DNA from: CBDANW01 sp965197825
Lineage (GTDB): Bacteria > Acidobacteriota > Vicinamibacteria > Marinacidobacterales > DATDRI01
Reading direction: 5' to 3'
Assembly (NCBI GenBank): GCA_965197825.1
Contig: CBDANW010000003.1
Span: forward strand, 372,001 to 436,000
Length of the DNA stretch: 64,000 nt
Made by a program: the position numbers and the translations under genes. Below the pieces are notes generated by a model. That model saw only the letters and a program-made list of their open reading frames with translations. It was not told the origin of the DNA and searched no databases. Each line of letters opens with the position of its first letter. Position 1 is the first letter of the stretch. This document shows, one piece after another, positions 36,350 to 45,687 of this stretch.

Positions 36350-38217
36350 ATGTCATCGCCAGATAGTGGTCCCGAGCGGATGGTGAGACGAGGAAAGATC
36401 CTCTACTCCCTCGTCATCGTTATGATGCTTGCGGCCTTGGTGCCACTCGTCGTGACCAGTGCGATCCTGATCCGGCAGAATCGAAATGCGCTGGCCTTGT
36501 CCGAGGAATTGGTTCAGCTCGACCAGACGCGCTCCATCGCCAAGCAGGCAAGGCTCTACTTGCAGGCCGTGCACGACCAAGTCGTCGGCATCGCCCAGAC
36601 GTTCGGAATAGGTGATAGTCCATGGGCGGTGTCCGAACGAATCGCCAGGGCTACGGATAGCGAAGATCTAATCCATTACATTCAGGACGGAAGCCACCTT
36701 CTCTCTATCACCGTGCAGGACACCCGCCAACGGGGAGGGGGTTACGCCCTCTACGATTTCAGCGATGAGCAATTGGAGGCTTACTACGAACGATCTCTCA
36801 ATACCGGCCTAGCCGGCTCGCACTACGTATCGGCCCCCTGTGTTTCGGAAACGATGTTCGACACGGTGCTGGTGATTTCGGCTCCCATCGTGGCATCGGG
36901 CCAGGTGGCTGGCGTGGTGTCGTCAGCCTGCAGCCCATCCAAGAGATGGTGGAGGGAATGTCTAAAGAAGGGCGTGAAGTCTACGTCGTGGACGTCATGG
37001 ACGTCGTCGACGAGGCCGGGGTCGTCGGCAAGACGGGGCGGCTGATCTTCCACTCCAATCGGGAGACGCTCTTCACGAATCCCAGCCTTGTCGGGAACCA
37101 AATGGTCGAGGCTTTCAAGGAGTCTTCCGGGTACGAGTCGAGGCTCGTGAATTTCCAGATGGTGGGTGAATCGGGCAACGCACCCATGGTGGGCACCTAT
37201 ACTCCTATCGGAGAACGAAGCTCCAGATTTGCGTTCCTGCGGGAGTTGGATTGGGGCGCCATCGTACAGGCGAAGGAGGAGGCTGTCTATTACTCGGTGC
37301 GGGAGGTCTTGTGGACCAGCGTGTGGTGGGTGCTCAGCTCGGGCCTTTTCGCGGTCGTGCTGGCGGTGGTCTTTGCCGGACGCCTCTCGCAACCTATTGC
37401 CCGGTTGGCGGAAGGAGCGCGGCGGCTGGCCGCGGGCGACTTCTCACGGGATATCGAAGTGACTTCGCGGAATGAGATCGGCGAATTGGCCGATACGTTC
37501 AATCTGATGAAGGCGGAGATCAAGAGCTATGTCCAACGTCTTCAGAAGGCAGCGGAAGAGAACAAGCAGATGTTCATGGGAGCGGTCAGCTCCTTGGCCG
37601 CAGCCATCGATGCGAAGGATCCCTATACGCGCGGCCATTCCGAGCGCGTCTCCGATTTCGCGGAGAAGATTGCCGCCGAGCTCGGATTGCCCGAGAGTGG
37701 CGTGGAAGTGGTTCGGATTTCGGCGTTGATGCATGATGTGGGCAAGATCGGCGTCGAAGACAAGATCCTGGGTAAAGAAGGACCTTTGACGGACGATGAA
37801 TACGAAATCATGAAGATCCATCCTGTCAAGGGAGCGGTGATCATGGAGCAAGTGCCGCAGCTGAAGGAAATGATTCCCGGAATGAAATACCATCACGAAA
37901 ATGTCAACGGCACCGGTTACCCGGAAGGACTGCGCGGATACGAGATCCCCCTGACCGCCAAGATCGTCAGCGTGGCCGATTGCTTTGACGCCATGACGAC
38001 CAATCGTACGTATCAGAAGGCCATGGACATCAGTTACGTTCTAGAACGCATGAGGAGTTTCGTAGGAAAGAAGTTCGACCGAGAAGTGGTCGAGGCTCTC
38101 ATCAAGGCTTATGAAGAGGGGTTGATTCGACCTAATATGCCGACCCGGCAAACCGTGTCTTTCGCCAGTTCAGAGCAGAAAACGCCCGCCGTGGTCACTA
38201 CCGGGCATCGTCGTTAA
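36350..38217 (+). pseudogene. HAMP-HD-GYP sensor (c-di-GMP phosphodiesterase), frameshifted
   Basis: One gene read in two frames. The first frame (to ~36919) has a membrane segment (residues ~22-42, SLVIVMMLAALVPLVV) and an extracytoplasmic sensor domain reaching GQVAGVV. The second frame continues with VSLQPIQEMVEGM, a second membrane segment, HAMP (LSQPIARLAEGARRL) and an intact HD-GYP domain (HDVGKIG, HHENVNGTGYPEGL). The shift is -1 (a missing base near 36917-36925). If real, the sensor is cut from the enzyme; a second start at the ATG of 36946 could still make the C-terminal part. If a consensus error, it is one 622-aa c-di-GMP phosphodiesterase. Confidence 0.82.
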
Positions 38218-38245
38218 GCCGCTCTGAAAGTGAAGAAGGAGTTTC

Positions 38246-39007
38246 ATGACTTTCCGAACCCAACACCAAGTTTTGATAGCTCTCACCGCATTGTTGATGA
38301 CCGGAGCGTTTCAGGATGATGAGAAAATCAACCGGGCTCTCACCATGTTCAATCGCGCCAAGCATCTACACAGCGAAGGGAGATTGGACGAGGCGATCGC
38401 TGAATATGAGGCCGCCACGAAGCTCGACTCGGAGAACCCATGGATCCTCAACGCCCTGGGTTTGGCTATGACCGCAGCTCGAGACTTCGAAGGGGCGGAG
38501 AAAGCATTCCGGCAAGCCCTCAAACTCAATGCCGATCTCACCGATGTCCACAACAACTTGGGAGTCCTCTACTCGGAGATGGGGCAAAAGGAGAAAGCCT
38601 TCGAAGAGTTCACGACCGTCTTGCGAGACCCATCTTATCCGACTCCGGAAAAGGCGCTGTTCAACATGGGTGCCCTGTATTTTAGGGACCAGAACTACGA
38701 GTTGGCTTTGATGTACTATCACCGCTCCGTGGAAAAAAGTCCCAAGTTTGCAATGGGTTATCGCGGTCTTGGGGAGATCCACTTGGCGCTCGACGAGCCC
38801 GAGATGGCTTTCGACAGGTTCGAACAGGCGCTCGAGGTGGCTCCGAACGATCTCCCGAGCCTCTACGAGCTAGCCCGCCTCTACGAGGAACAGGGTGACA
38901 CGGAAAAGGCGCTCGAGTACTATCGCCGGGTGGTCGAGGCGGATCGATTCTCGGTTTTGGGAAAGATCAGCTTGGAGCAACTCGAGATTCTGAAGCCTAG
39001 AACTTGA
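38246..39007 (+). CDS. Exported TPR protein (PilF-like)
   Basis: A 253-aa protein with a short hydrophobic N-terminus (LIALTALLMTGAF), a possible signal peptide with no lipobox Cys, then about six TPR units (NRAKHLHSEGRLDEAIAEYEAA; NNLGVLYSEMGQKEKAFEEF; YRGLGEIHLALDEPEMAFDRFE; ARLYEEQGDTEKALEYYRRV). TPR arrays are protein-binding scaffolds. AAGGAG lies nine bases before the ATG. It ends the cyclase/HD-GYP group. Resembles PilF/PilW-type pilotins only in its repeats, so that role is not claimed. Confidence 0.75.
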   Translation: MTFRTQHQVLIALTALLMTGAFQDDEKINRALTMFNRAKHLHSEGRLDEAIAEYEAATKLDSENPWILNALGLAMTAARDFEGAEKAFRQALKLNADLTDVHNNLGVLYSEMGQKEKAFEEFTTVLRDPSYPTPEKALFNMGALYFRDQNYELALMYYHRSVEKSPKFAMGYRGLGEIHLALDEPEMAFDRFEQALEVAPNDLPSLYELARLYEEQGDTEKALEYYRRVVEADRFSVLGKISLEQLEILKPRT

Positions 39008-39065
39008 GTATCAGTTTTGGCCTCGCGCGTCAGTCCTCGAATAGTGGCCTGGGGCCCCACCGCCG

Positions 39066-39189
39066 CCTGACGAAACCCCCTCAGAGCAACCACCTAGTTT
39101 GGCGGCCGACAGGGGACTGCGAATCCACCTGACGAAACCTCCTCAGAGCAACCACGTAATCTGGCGGCCGACAGAGGACTGCGAATCCG
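39066..39189. repeat. 62-bp direct tandem repeat upstream of ftsY
   Basis: Two units in exact 62-bp register, each starting CCTGACGAAACC(C/T)CCTCAGAG, containing CAACCAC and GGCGGCCGACAG, and ending GACTGCGAATCC. In reverse complement CGGCCGCCA(G)ATTACGTGGTTGCT resembles the repeat before rimP. This fills most of the 249-bp gap between the TPR gene and ftsY. Confidence 0.8.
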
Positions 39190-39256
39190 CGGCTGACGGT
39201 CTCCGTTCCGGCGGCGCCAGCTTGCTTCTCGCCATCTAACCGGAGACTATGCTCCC

Positions 39257-40156
39257 GTGTCCGTATTTGAACGTTTCAAGGAAGGACTTGCCCAAGCTCG
39301 CGGTAAGCTCGCAAGCGGTTTGAGTCTAGCCACTGCCGGGGAGGAGCCCGACTGGGAGCAGCTGGAAGAAGCGCTGCTCGGTGCGGATGTTGGTATCGCG
39401 GCGATGTCGGAGCTGGTGGAGGCGGTTCGGAGCCAACGACACGAGGGCGATGTCCGCGAGACGTTGAGCAAAGAGATTCTGGGTCTTCTTCTCAAGACCG
39501 AGACCGAAGACTCGCGGACATCGACGACGTCTCCCCGCGTGGTCTTGGTCGTCGGAGTGAACGGAGTCGGTAAGACCACGACCGTGGCCCGGCTTTCCCG
39601 CCGCGCGAGCCTCTCTGGTCGCAAGCCACTCATTGTAGCGGCGGACACGTTTCGAGCCGCAGCGTCGGAACAGCTCGAAAAATGGGCCGATCGACTCGGG
39701 GTCGATTTGGTTCGAGGACGAGAAGGAGCGGACCCCGCATCCGTCGTGCACGAGGGCCTTCAGGCAGCCATTGCACGTGGGGCCGACGATGTTATCGTCG
39801 ATACTGCGGGGCGGTTACACACGAAACAGCCGCTGATGGATGAACTGGTCAAGATGAAGCGGATCGCGGGGCGCGTTGTTTCGGGGGCCCCGCATGAAAC
39901 CTTGTTGGTGATGGACGCGACAGTGGGGAGCAACGGTCTCGCTCAGGCGCGGCGGTTCAGCGACGCGTTGGGTGTGGACGGCATCGTCTTGACCAAGCTG
40001 GATGGCACCGCCAAGGGCGGTATCGTGGTTGCCGTCGCCCGGGAGCTGGGCCTTCCGGTTCGCTTCGCTGGAGTCGGTGAAGGCGAGGATGACCTGATGC
40101 CGTTTTCGGCGGAAGAGTTCGTGCGAGCCCTGGTGGGATCGAATGGCGGAGACTGA
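39257..40156 (+). CDS. ftsY: Signal recognition particle receptor FtsY
   Basis: A 299-aa SRP-type GTPase with a short N-terminus rather than a long acidic A domain. The N domain is a helical bundle (DWEQLEEALLGADVG). The G domain has G1 VGVNGVGKTTTVARL, the DTFRAAA motif, G3 DTAGRLHTKQPLMDEL and G4 LTKLDGTAKGG. It docks ribosome-SRP complexes at the membrane. The start is GTG. It overlaps ribD by 14 bases, so ftsY and the riboflavin genes form one operon. Ffh is encoded 3.6 kb downstream. Confidence 0.95.
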   Translation: MSVFERFKEGLAQARGKLASGLSLATAGEEPDWEQLEEALLGADVGIAAMSELVEAVRSQRHEGDVRETLSKEILGLLLKTETEDSRTSTTSPRVVLVVGVNGVGKTTTVARLSRRASLSGRKPLIVAADTFRAAASEQLEKWADRLGVDLVRGREGADPASVVHEGLQAAIARGADDVIVDTAGRLHTKQPLMDELVKMKRIAGRVVSGAPHETLLVMDATVGSNGLAQARRFSDALGVDGIVLTKLDGTAKGGIVVAVARELGLPVRFAGVGEGEDDLMPFSAEEFVRALVGSNGGD

Positions 40157-41246
40157 GCGAAGAATGATGCGGCGGGTCCTGGCGCTGGCCGCCATGGGGC
40201 GCGGGTGCACGAGCCCGAACCCGTTGGTCGGTGCCGTCGTCGCGAAAGGCAACAAGATCATGGGGCAGGGGTTTCACCGCAAGGCCGGCGAGCCACATGC
40301 TGAGATCATCGCGCTCCGTCAAGTTGGTCGCGCCGCTCGAGGCGCCACACTCTACACCAACCTCGAGCCTTGCTGTCATACCGGCCGAACGCCGCCCTGT
40401 GCACAGGAAATCGTGTCCGCTGGAATCAAGAAGGTCGTCTCCTCGATCCGCGACCCGGATCCTCGAGTGGACGGCGGTGGTTTCCGAACGCTCCGAAGAA
40501 GCGGGGTGGTCGTCGAGGTAGGGCTCATGAAGAGTGAGGCCACCTACCTCAATCGAGCGTTCACGAAGTTCGTCAAGGACGGGTTTCCCTTCGTGACCTT
40601 GAAGGGCGCGGCGAGCCTCGACGGCCGCATCGCGACGCGGACCGGCGATTCCAAATGGATCACCTCGACCGAAGCGCGTGAGCATGCACGGCTGCTCCGC
40701 AGGGAGCACGATGCGGTGCTGGTTGGAATCGGCACCGTCCTTGCTGATGACCCGCGGTTGACCGCTCGTCCGGCTCATGGTCGCCCGGCAACCCTCCGCC
40801 GCGTCGTCCTGGATGGGTCCCTGCGTTTACCCCTAAAGGCGAGGCTTCTATCGACGCTCGACGAAGGTCCGGTCGTGGTTTTCGCGGGACCGCACGTGGC
40901 ACGGTCTCGGGCTCGCCGGTTGGAGGAGCGCGGCGCGACGGTCGAGCGCCTGGCCGCTCGTAATGGACGGCTGGATCTCCGTGGATTGCTTCGGCATTTG
41001 GCCGAGAAGGATGTCACCAGGCTGCTGGTCGAAGGAGGAGGGGAAGTTCATAGTTCCTTTCTGGAGGAAGGATTGGCAGATCGGCTGGTGCTCTATGTGG
41101 CCCCCCGGATCATCGGCGGGCGGGATGCTCGCGCGTTGGTGGGAGGTTCGGGCCCGAAGCGACTCGCCGACGCGGTCACGTTGTCACGGCCGGTTTCCTA
41201 CCGAGTGGGTGCCGATCTGGTCGTGGAAGGCGACCTGTCCGGATAG
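40143..41246 (+). CDS. ribD: Bifunctional riboflavin biosynthesis deaminase/reductase
   Basis: A 367-aa RibD. The deaminase domain (1-145) has the zinc site HAEIIAL and TLEPCCHTGRTPPC-type motif (here NLEPCCHTGRTPPC). The reductase domain (from ~148) starts PFVTLKGAASLDGRIAT and includes GIGTVLADDPRLT and LLVEGGGEVHSSFL. It catalyses deamination and side-chain reduction of the pyrimidine intermediate. The ATG overlaps the ftsY end; an ATG 21 bases later is an alternative. No FMN riboswitch consensus was recognised upstream, which is expected for a gene inside an operon. Confidence 0.95.
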   Translation: MAETERRMMRRVLALAAMGRGCTSPNPLVGAVVAKGNKIMGQGFHRKAGEPHAEIIALRQVGRAARGATLYTNLEPCCHTGRTPPCAQEIVSAGIKKVVSSIRDPDPRVDGGGFRTLRRSGVVVEVGLMKSEATYLNRAFTKFVKDGFPFVTLKGAASLDGRIATRTGDSKWITSTEAREHARLLRREHDAVLVGIGTVLADDPRLTARPAHGRPATLRRVVLDGSLRLPLKARLLSTLDEGPVVVFAGPHVARSRARRLEERGATVERLAARNGRLDLRGLLRHLAEKDVTRLLVEGGGEVHSSFLEEGLADRLVLYVAPRIIGGRDARALVGGSGPKRLADAVTLSRPVSYRVGADLVVEGDLSG

Positions 41247-41266
41247 CCCCGGATCGAGACGAGAGC

Positions 41267-41875
41267 TTGTTTACTGGAATCATCGAGGACATCGGTTGCA
41301 TCGTGGGCTCGGAAGTTCGCGCCGGCCAAAGGACGTTGTCCTTGGAAGCGGGACCCGTTGCCCGCGAGCTCCGGATCGGCTCCAGCGTGGCGGTATCCGG
41401 CGTCTGTCTTACGGTGACGAGTCGCGAGGGCAAGCGATTCACCGTCGACGTATCCAGGGAAACCCTGGAGAGGACGACGCTGGGGCAGCTGCCGGAGGAT
41501 GGCCGTGTGAACCTGGAGCTGCCAGTTCGGCTGCAGGGGAGGTTGGATGGACACTTCTTGCAGGGCCATGTCGACGGTCGAGGCGGAGTCGTTTCCATCG
41601 GCCAGCGGAAATCGGATCGCGTGCTGCGAATCGAGCACGCCGAGGACGCGGATGCCTTCATCGTCGAAAAGGGGTCGGTCGCTGTCGACGGGGTGAGTCT
41701 CACCGTGACTGCCTGCGGTCCGGGCTGGTTCGAGTTCATGCTCATCCCCCACACGATTCGTGTGACCACGCTGGGGGATCTCGGTGAGGGAGACGGCGTC
41801 AACCTGGAATACGATATACTGGCCAAGTACTTGATACGGCTAACCGAACTAGGACGAATACCATGGAAAAGCTAG
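41267..41875 (+). CDS. ribE: Riboflavin synthase, alpha chain
   Basis: A 202-aa protein built of two homologous lumazine-binding barrels. The N-terminus MFTGIIEDIG is nearly invariant; SVAVSGVCLTVT and SVAVDGVSLTVT are the paired motifs in the two halves, and GHVDGRG precedes the second. It dismutates two dimethyl-ribityllumazines into riboflavin. The start is TTG. It overlaps ribBA by 13 bases. Confidence 0.95.
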   Translation: MFTGIIEDIGCIVGSEVRAGQRTLSLEAGPVARELRIGSSVAVSGVCLTVTSREGKRFTVDVSRETLERTTLGQLPEDGRVNLELPVRLQGRLDGHFLQGHVDGRGGVVSIGQRKSDRVLRIEHAEDADAFIVEKGSVAVDGVSLTVTACGPGWFEFMLIPHTIRVTTLGDLGEGDGVNLEYDILAKYLIRLTELGRIPWKS

Positions 41876-43092
41876 ACTCCGAAACGAACTCGGCCTTTTC
41901 GACCATCGAAGCCGCGCTAGAAGATATCCGTGCTGGCCGGATGGTGATCGTCGTGGACGATGAAAACAGGGAGAACGAAGGCGATCTCACGATCGCCGCC
42001 GAGAAGATCAGTCCCGAAGCGATCAATTTCATGGCCCGACATGGTCGCGGTCTCATTTGCATGCCGATAACCGGGCAGCGCCTGGACGAGCTCCAGGTCC
42101 CGCTGATGGTAAACGACAACTCATCCGTACACGGAACTGCGTTCTGCGTCTCGATCGAGGCGAAGCAGGGAGTGAGTACCGGAATCTCCGCTGGGGATCG
42201 GGCACGCACTGTTCTTGCTGCGATCGATCCGCGAACGCGTCCTTCCGATTTGGCCCGACCCGGGCACATGTTCCCGCTGCGGGCTCGTCCGGGAGGCGTT
42301 TTGGCGCGGGCGGGACAAACCGAGGCGGCGGTCGACCTGGCGCGGATTGCCGGGCTCTACCCGGCCGGGGTCATCTGCGAAGTCATGAACGATGACGGGA
42401 GCATGGCCCGCGTGGAGGATTTGGCGAGCTTTGCGGCACAGCACAACCTGAAGATCATCACCGTCGCCGACCTCATTCGCTATCGACTCACGACCGAGCG
42501 TCTGGTCAAGAAAGTGGCGGAGGCGAAGCTTCCGACGCCTTTCGGCTCCTTCCGGCTGATGGCGTTCGAGTCCCTGACCGATAGGACGACTCATCTGGCT
42601 TTGGTTCTCGGCGATATCCAGCCGAAGGGCACAGTGCTGGTGCGTGTGCACTCTCAGTGCATCACGGGTGAAGTCTTTCACTCCGAGCGGTGTGATTGCG
42701 GCGCTCAGCTCGACTCTGCACTGCGCCACATCGGTGAAGAAGGCGCGGGAGTGCTGCTGTATCTCCACCAGGAAGGGCGCAGCATCGGGCTGGTGAACAA
42801 GATTCGAGCCTACGCGTTACAAGACGAGGGCATGGACACGGTCGCTGCCAACGAGCGCCTCGGTTTCAAGCCGGATCAACGCGAGTATGGTGTCGGCGCG
42901 CAAATACTGACTGAAATTGGCGTTCGGGAGATTCGCCTGCTCACCAACAACCCGCGGAAGTTCATTGCCCTGGAAGCTTACGGTCTGACCATCGTCGAGC
43001 GTGTACCGATCGAGATTCCCGCAACCGAGAGCTCCGCCGATTACTTGAAGACCAAGAAAGAGAAACTCGGTCATTGGCTCGAAAAGATCTAG
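41863..43092 (+). CDS. ribBA: Bifunctional DHBP synthase/GTP cyclohydrolase II
   Basis: A 409-aa fusion. The RibB half (residues ~12-210) has VVDDENRENEGDL and the HGRGLICMP and GHMFPLRA motifs. The RibA half (from ~218) has the zinc ligands in HSERCDCGAQLDSAL, the YLHQEGRSIGLVNKI loop and RLLTNNPRK. These are the two entry reactions of riboflavin synthesis (from ribulose 5-phosphate and from GTP). ribH (lumazine synthase), which often follows, is not in this window. Confidence 0.95.
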   Translation: MEKLDSETNSAFSTIEAALEDIRAGRMVIVVDDENRENEGDLTIAAEKISPEAINFMARHGRGLICMPITGQRLDELQVPLMVNDNSSVHGTAFCVSIEAKQGVSTGISAGDRARTVLAAIDPRTRPSDLARPGHMFPLRARPGGVLARAGQTEAAVDLARIAGLYPAGVICEVMNDDGSMARVEDLASFAAQHNLKIITVADLIRYRLTTERLVKKVAEAKLPTPFGSFRLMAFESLTDRTTHLALVLGDIQPKGTVLVRVHSQCITGEVFHSERCDCGAQLDSALRHIGEEGAGVLLYLHQEGRSIGLVNKIRAYALQDEGMDTVAANERLGFKPDQREYGVGAQILTEIGVREIRLLTNNPRKFIALEAYGLTIVERVPIEIPATESSADYLKTKKEKLGHWLEKI

Positions 43093-43104
43093 CGGGGGGT
43101 CGGA

Positions 43105-43567
43105 GTGAACGCAGAGTTCTTGAAAGGGGTGCTCCTGTTCCAAGGGCTCGGCAACGGTCAGTTGGCGGAGATACTCATGCTTGGCATCGTGAAGGACTAC
43201 AAGAAGGGAGCCGCGATCTTCGAAGAGGGCGCGGAGGGCGACCGACTGTACGTCATCTACACGGGGGCGGTGCGGATCAGTAGGATGTACGAGCACATGG
43301 GAGAAGAGGCCCTCACCCGTTCTCGGACCAGGCGAGTTTCTTGGAGAGATGTCTTTTTTCAACGCGGAGCCGCGTTCCGCGCGGGCGATCGCACAGGAAG
43401 ACGCGCAATTGCTGGAGTTACTCAACGCCGATTTGAGAAACCACCTAGAGGGCCGACCCGACGTCGCGCTTCGCTTTCTGTGGGCCTTCTGCCGCACGCT
43501 ATCCCAAAGAGTTCGCGAGACCAACGAGAAGTTCACCGCGCTTTTCGCCATCTCTCGGGTCTTTTAG
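43105..43567 (+). pseudogene. Cyclic nucleotide-binding (CRP-type) domain protein, frameshifted
   Basis: One ~153-aa CNB domain read in two frames. The first frame gives FKYGAAIFEEG-like strands (KKGAAIFEEGAEGDRLYVIYTGAVRIS) to EEALT. One extra C in CCC (43316-43318) breaks it; the other frame continues VLGPGEFLGEMSFFNAEPRSARAIA, the phosphate-binding cassette (GE...RSA), to a TAG. No HTH follows, so this is a stand-alone CNB protein. The start is GTG, 12 bases after ribBA. With the adenylate cyclase 7 kb upstream it could be a cAMP effector. Real pseudogene or consensus error cannot be told apart here. Confidence 0.8.
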
Positions 43568-43696
43568 GCCCCCCGTTGCGCGGTGCGTAGAGACGCCGGC
43601 GGCACTTTGCGAGCCGGCCCCTTCCCTGGCTCCGGGAAGTCGTGGAAGTACCACTCCCTCAATCGTTTCCGGGCATGAAGCGGCATCCGATTGCCC

Positions 43697-43725
43697 TTGA
43701 CTTTAGCCGTCTGGTTCTCTAACAT
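43697..43725 (+). promoter_or_regulatory. Predicted sigma-70 promoter for the ffh-rplS operon
   Basis: TTGACT, exactly 17 bp, TAACAT lies 65 bp before the ffh ATG in the 223-bp gap after the CNB gene. Five of six and four of six bases match consensus. The AT-rich stretch AACATTAATAGATG follows. Confidence 0.6.
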
Positions 43726-43790
43726 TAATAGATGCACCATTTAAAGGGGGTGATCCGCCTTCTGGTTCAGGCGGCTCCCGATGCCTGACC

Positions 43791-45128
43791 ATGTTTGAGC
43801 AGATCTCTTCGAGGCTTCAAGGAGTTATCAAGACACTCCGTGGAGAAGTCCAACTCACCGAAGCGCACGTAGACGCTGCGCTCAAAGAGTTGAGGATGGC
43901 GCTTCTCGAGGCCGATGTGCACTTCGGGGTCGTCCGTGACTTCATCTCTCGCGTGCGGGAAGAGGCTGTCGGCCAAGATGTTCTGGCGTCGCTCTCCGCG
44001 CCGCAGCAAGTTCTCAGAGTCATGCGGGACGAAATGATTCATCTGCTCGGTGACGCCGAGAGTCCCATCGACGTCGATGGCCGATGGCCGGCCGTCATCT
44101 TGATGACCGGACTTTCCGGTTCGGGGAAGACGACGACGAGCGCGAAGCTGGGGAAGTGGCTCGCCGCTCGGGCGAGGCATCCCGCGTTGGTATCGGCGGA
44201 TGTGCGGCGTCCGGCTGCGATAGAGCAATTGAAAGTGTTGGCGGACCAGACGGGCTTGAAATGCATCGAGCCAGAAGGCCCAGAAAGTATGGACCCGGTA
44301 GCTAGAACCCGAGCCGCGAAGGCCAGTGCGGCGGACGGTGGCTTCGACGTTCTCATCGTGGACACGGCCGGTCGGTTGCACGTCGATCGCGAGCTGATGG
44401 AAGAACTGAAACAACTCGTCGGGCAAACGGATCCGGCTGAGGTTCTCTTCGTGGCCGACTCGATGACGGGGCAGGACGCGGTTCGTAGCGCGCAGGCCTT
44501 TGCGGAGGCGGTTCCGCTAACCGGTCACGTTCTAACCAAGCTCGACGGCGACGCAAGAGGAGGCGCGGCGCTGTCGCTCGCCGCCACTACGAAACGCCCC
44601 ATCAAGTTCGTGGGCATCGGCGAAAAACTGGATGCGCTCGAGCCTTTCTATCCGGATCGTATGGCGTCACGGATCCTCGGGATGGGTGATGTACTGACCT
44701 TGATCGAGCGCGCAGAGCAGGCGGCGGAGCAGGGAAACGCGGAAGAGCTAGCGCGGAAGCTTCGGCGGGAAGAGTTGTCGCTCGAGGATTTTCGAGGGCA
44801 ACTGCAGCAGCTTCGCCGCATGGGGTCTCTCAATGAGCTGATGAACTTCATGCCGAACCTAGGAGGCCGGCAGCCCAATGTTCCCTCCGAGCTGGATGAA
44901 GGGGAGCTCGGTCGCTTCGAGGCGATTCTGAGTTCCATGACAACGGAGGAGAGGTTGAACGCGTCGATCATCAACGGGAGCCGCCGGCGTCGTATCGCTC
45001 GGGGAAGCGGTTGCGCGGTCTCTGACGTCAACCGCTTGCTTCGTCGGTTCGTCGAGGCGCGGAAGATGGTCAAGACAATGGCTCGCTCGAAGGGCCAACT
45101 CGGAAAAATGATGACTCGCATGAGGTAG
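43791..45128 (+). CDS. ffh: Signal recognition particle protein Ffh
   Basis: A 445-aa SRP54. The N domain is helical (MFEQISSRLQGVIKTLRGE). The G domain has G1 LMTGLSGSGKTTTSAKLG, SADVRRPAAIEQL, DTAGRLHVDRELMEEL and LTKLDGDARGGAALS. The C-terminal M domain is Met-rich with the RNA-binding RIARGSG and a MKTMARSKGQ tail. It binds signal peptides and 4.5S RNA and delivers ribosomes to FtsY. First gene of the rpsP-khpA-rimM-trmD-rplS run. Confidence 0.96.
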   Translation: MFEQISSRLQGVIKTLRGEVQLTEAHVDAALKELRMALLEADVHFGVVRDFISRVREEAVGQDVLASLSAPQQVLRVMRDEMIHLLGDAESPIDVDGRWPAVILMTGLSGSGKTTTSAKLGKWLAARARHPALVSADVRRPAAIEQLKVLADQTGLKCIEPEGPESMDPVARTRAAKASAADGGFDVLIVDTAGRLHVDRELMEELKQLVGQTDPAEVLFVADSMTGQDAVRSAQAFAEAVPLTGHVLTKLDGDARGGAALSLAATTKRPIKFVGIGEKLDALEPFYPDRMASRILGMGDVLTLIERAEQAAEQGNAEELARKLRREELSLEDFRGQLQQLRRMGSLNELMNFMPNLGGRQPNVPSELDEGELGRFEAILSSMTTEERLNASIINGSRRRRIARGSGCAVSDVNRLLRRFVEARKMVKTMARSKGQLGKMMTRMR

Positions 45129-45167
45129 CAAGAAATTTCGAATCGAGAGGGGGTGAGAGTCTAGCCA

Positions 45168-45404
45168 ATGTTGATAATTCGTTTAGCGCGTTTAGGGAGC
45201 AAGAAACGACCCCATTACCGAATCGTGGTATCGGATTCAGCGAAAGGTCGCGGGGGCAACATCGTGGAAAACCTTGGCACTTATGAACCCAAGCGCAAAG
45301 AGGCGGTGGCCAACTTCGATCGGGAGAGGGCTCGATACTGGATTTCCAAGGGAGCCCATCCCACGGACACTGTCCGCAGTCTCTTGAAGCAGATGCCCTC
45401 GTAG
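45168..45404 (+). CDS. rpsP: 30S ribosomal protein S16
   Basis: A 78-aa S16. MLIIRLARLGSKKRPHYRIVVSDS is the invariant N-terminal signature; VENLGTYEPKR and RARYWISKGAHPTDTVRSLL match the rest. It is an assembly protein of the 30S body. It lies 39 bases after ffh in the conserved ffh-rpsP-KH-rimM-trmD-rplS order. Confidence 0.96.
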   Translation: MLIIRLARLGSKKRPHYRIVVSDSAKGRGGNIVENLGTYEPKRKEAVANFDRERARYWISKGAHPTDTVRSLLKQMPS

Positions 45405-45455
45405 AGCCGAGCTCTGACAAAACTGGACTGAAGTAGACGGGGGAGGGACCGAGAG

Positions 45456-45686
45456 ATGAAGGAATTACTGGAGCTCATAGCGAAAGCGCTCGTCGACAAC
45501 CCGGATGAAGTGAAGGTCTCAGAGGTGGGCGGTGAACAAACGACCATCCTCGAGCTTCAGGTGGCCCAAGAAGACCTGGGCAAGGTCATCGGCAAGCAGG
45601 GCCGAACGGCCCGCGCCATACGCACCATCCTGTCGGCCGCCGGCATGAAGCTTCGCAAACGGTTTCATCTGGAAATCATTGAATAG
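45456..45686 (+). CDS. khpA: KH-domain RNA-binding protein KhpA
   Basis: A 76-aa single KH domain (YlqC/KhpA type). The RNA-binding GxxG loop lies in GKVIGKQGRTARAIRTIL, residues ~44-61. KhpA acts with KhpB as an RNA chaperone affecting cell size in Gram-positives; here it sits in its usual place between rpsP and rimM. GGGGAGGG precedes the ATG by about 10 bases. Confidence 0.92.
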   Translation: MKELLELIAKALVDNPDEVKVSEVGGEQTTILELQVAQEDLGKVIGKQGRTARAIRTILSAAGMKLRKRFHLEIIE

Positions 45687-45687
45687 C

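Noticed and set aside
39800..40150. FMN riboswitch for the riboflavin genes
   Set aside because: ribD overlaps ftsY and no RFN core motif was recognised; control, if any, is upstream of ftsY or absent.
43568..43790. SRP (4.5S) RNA gene in the gap before ffh
   Set aside because: The conserved SRP domain IV core was not found; only a promoter and weak hairpins are visible.
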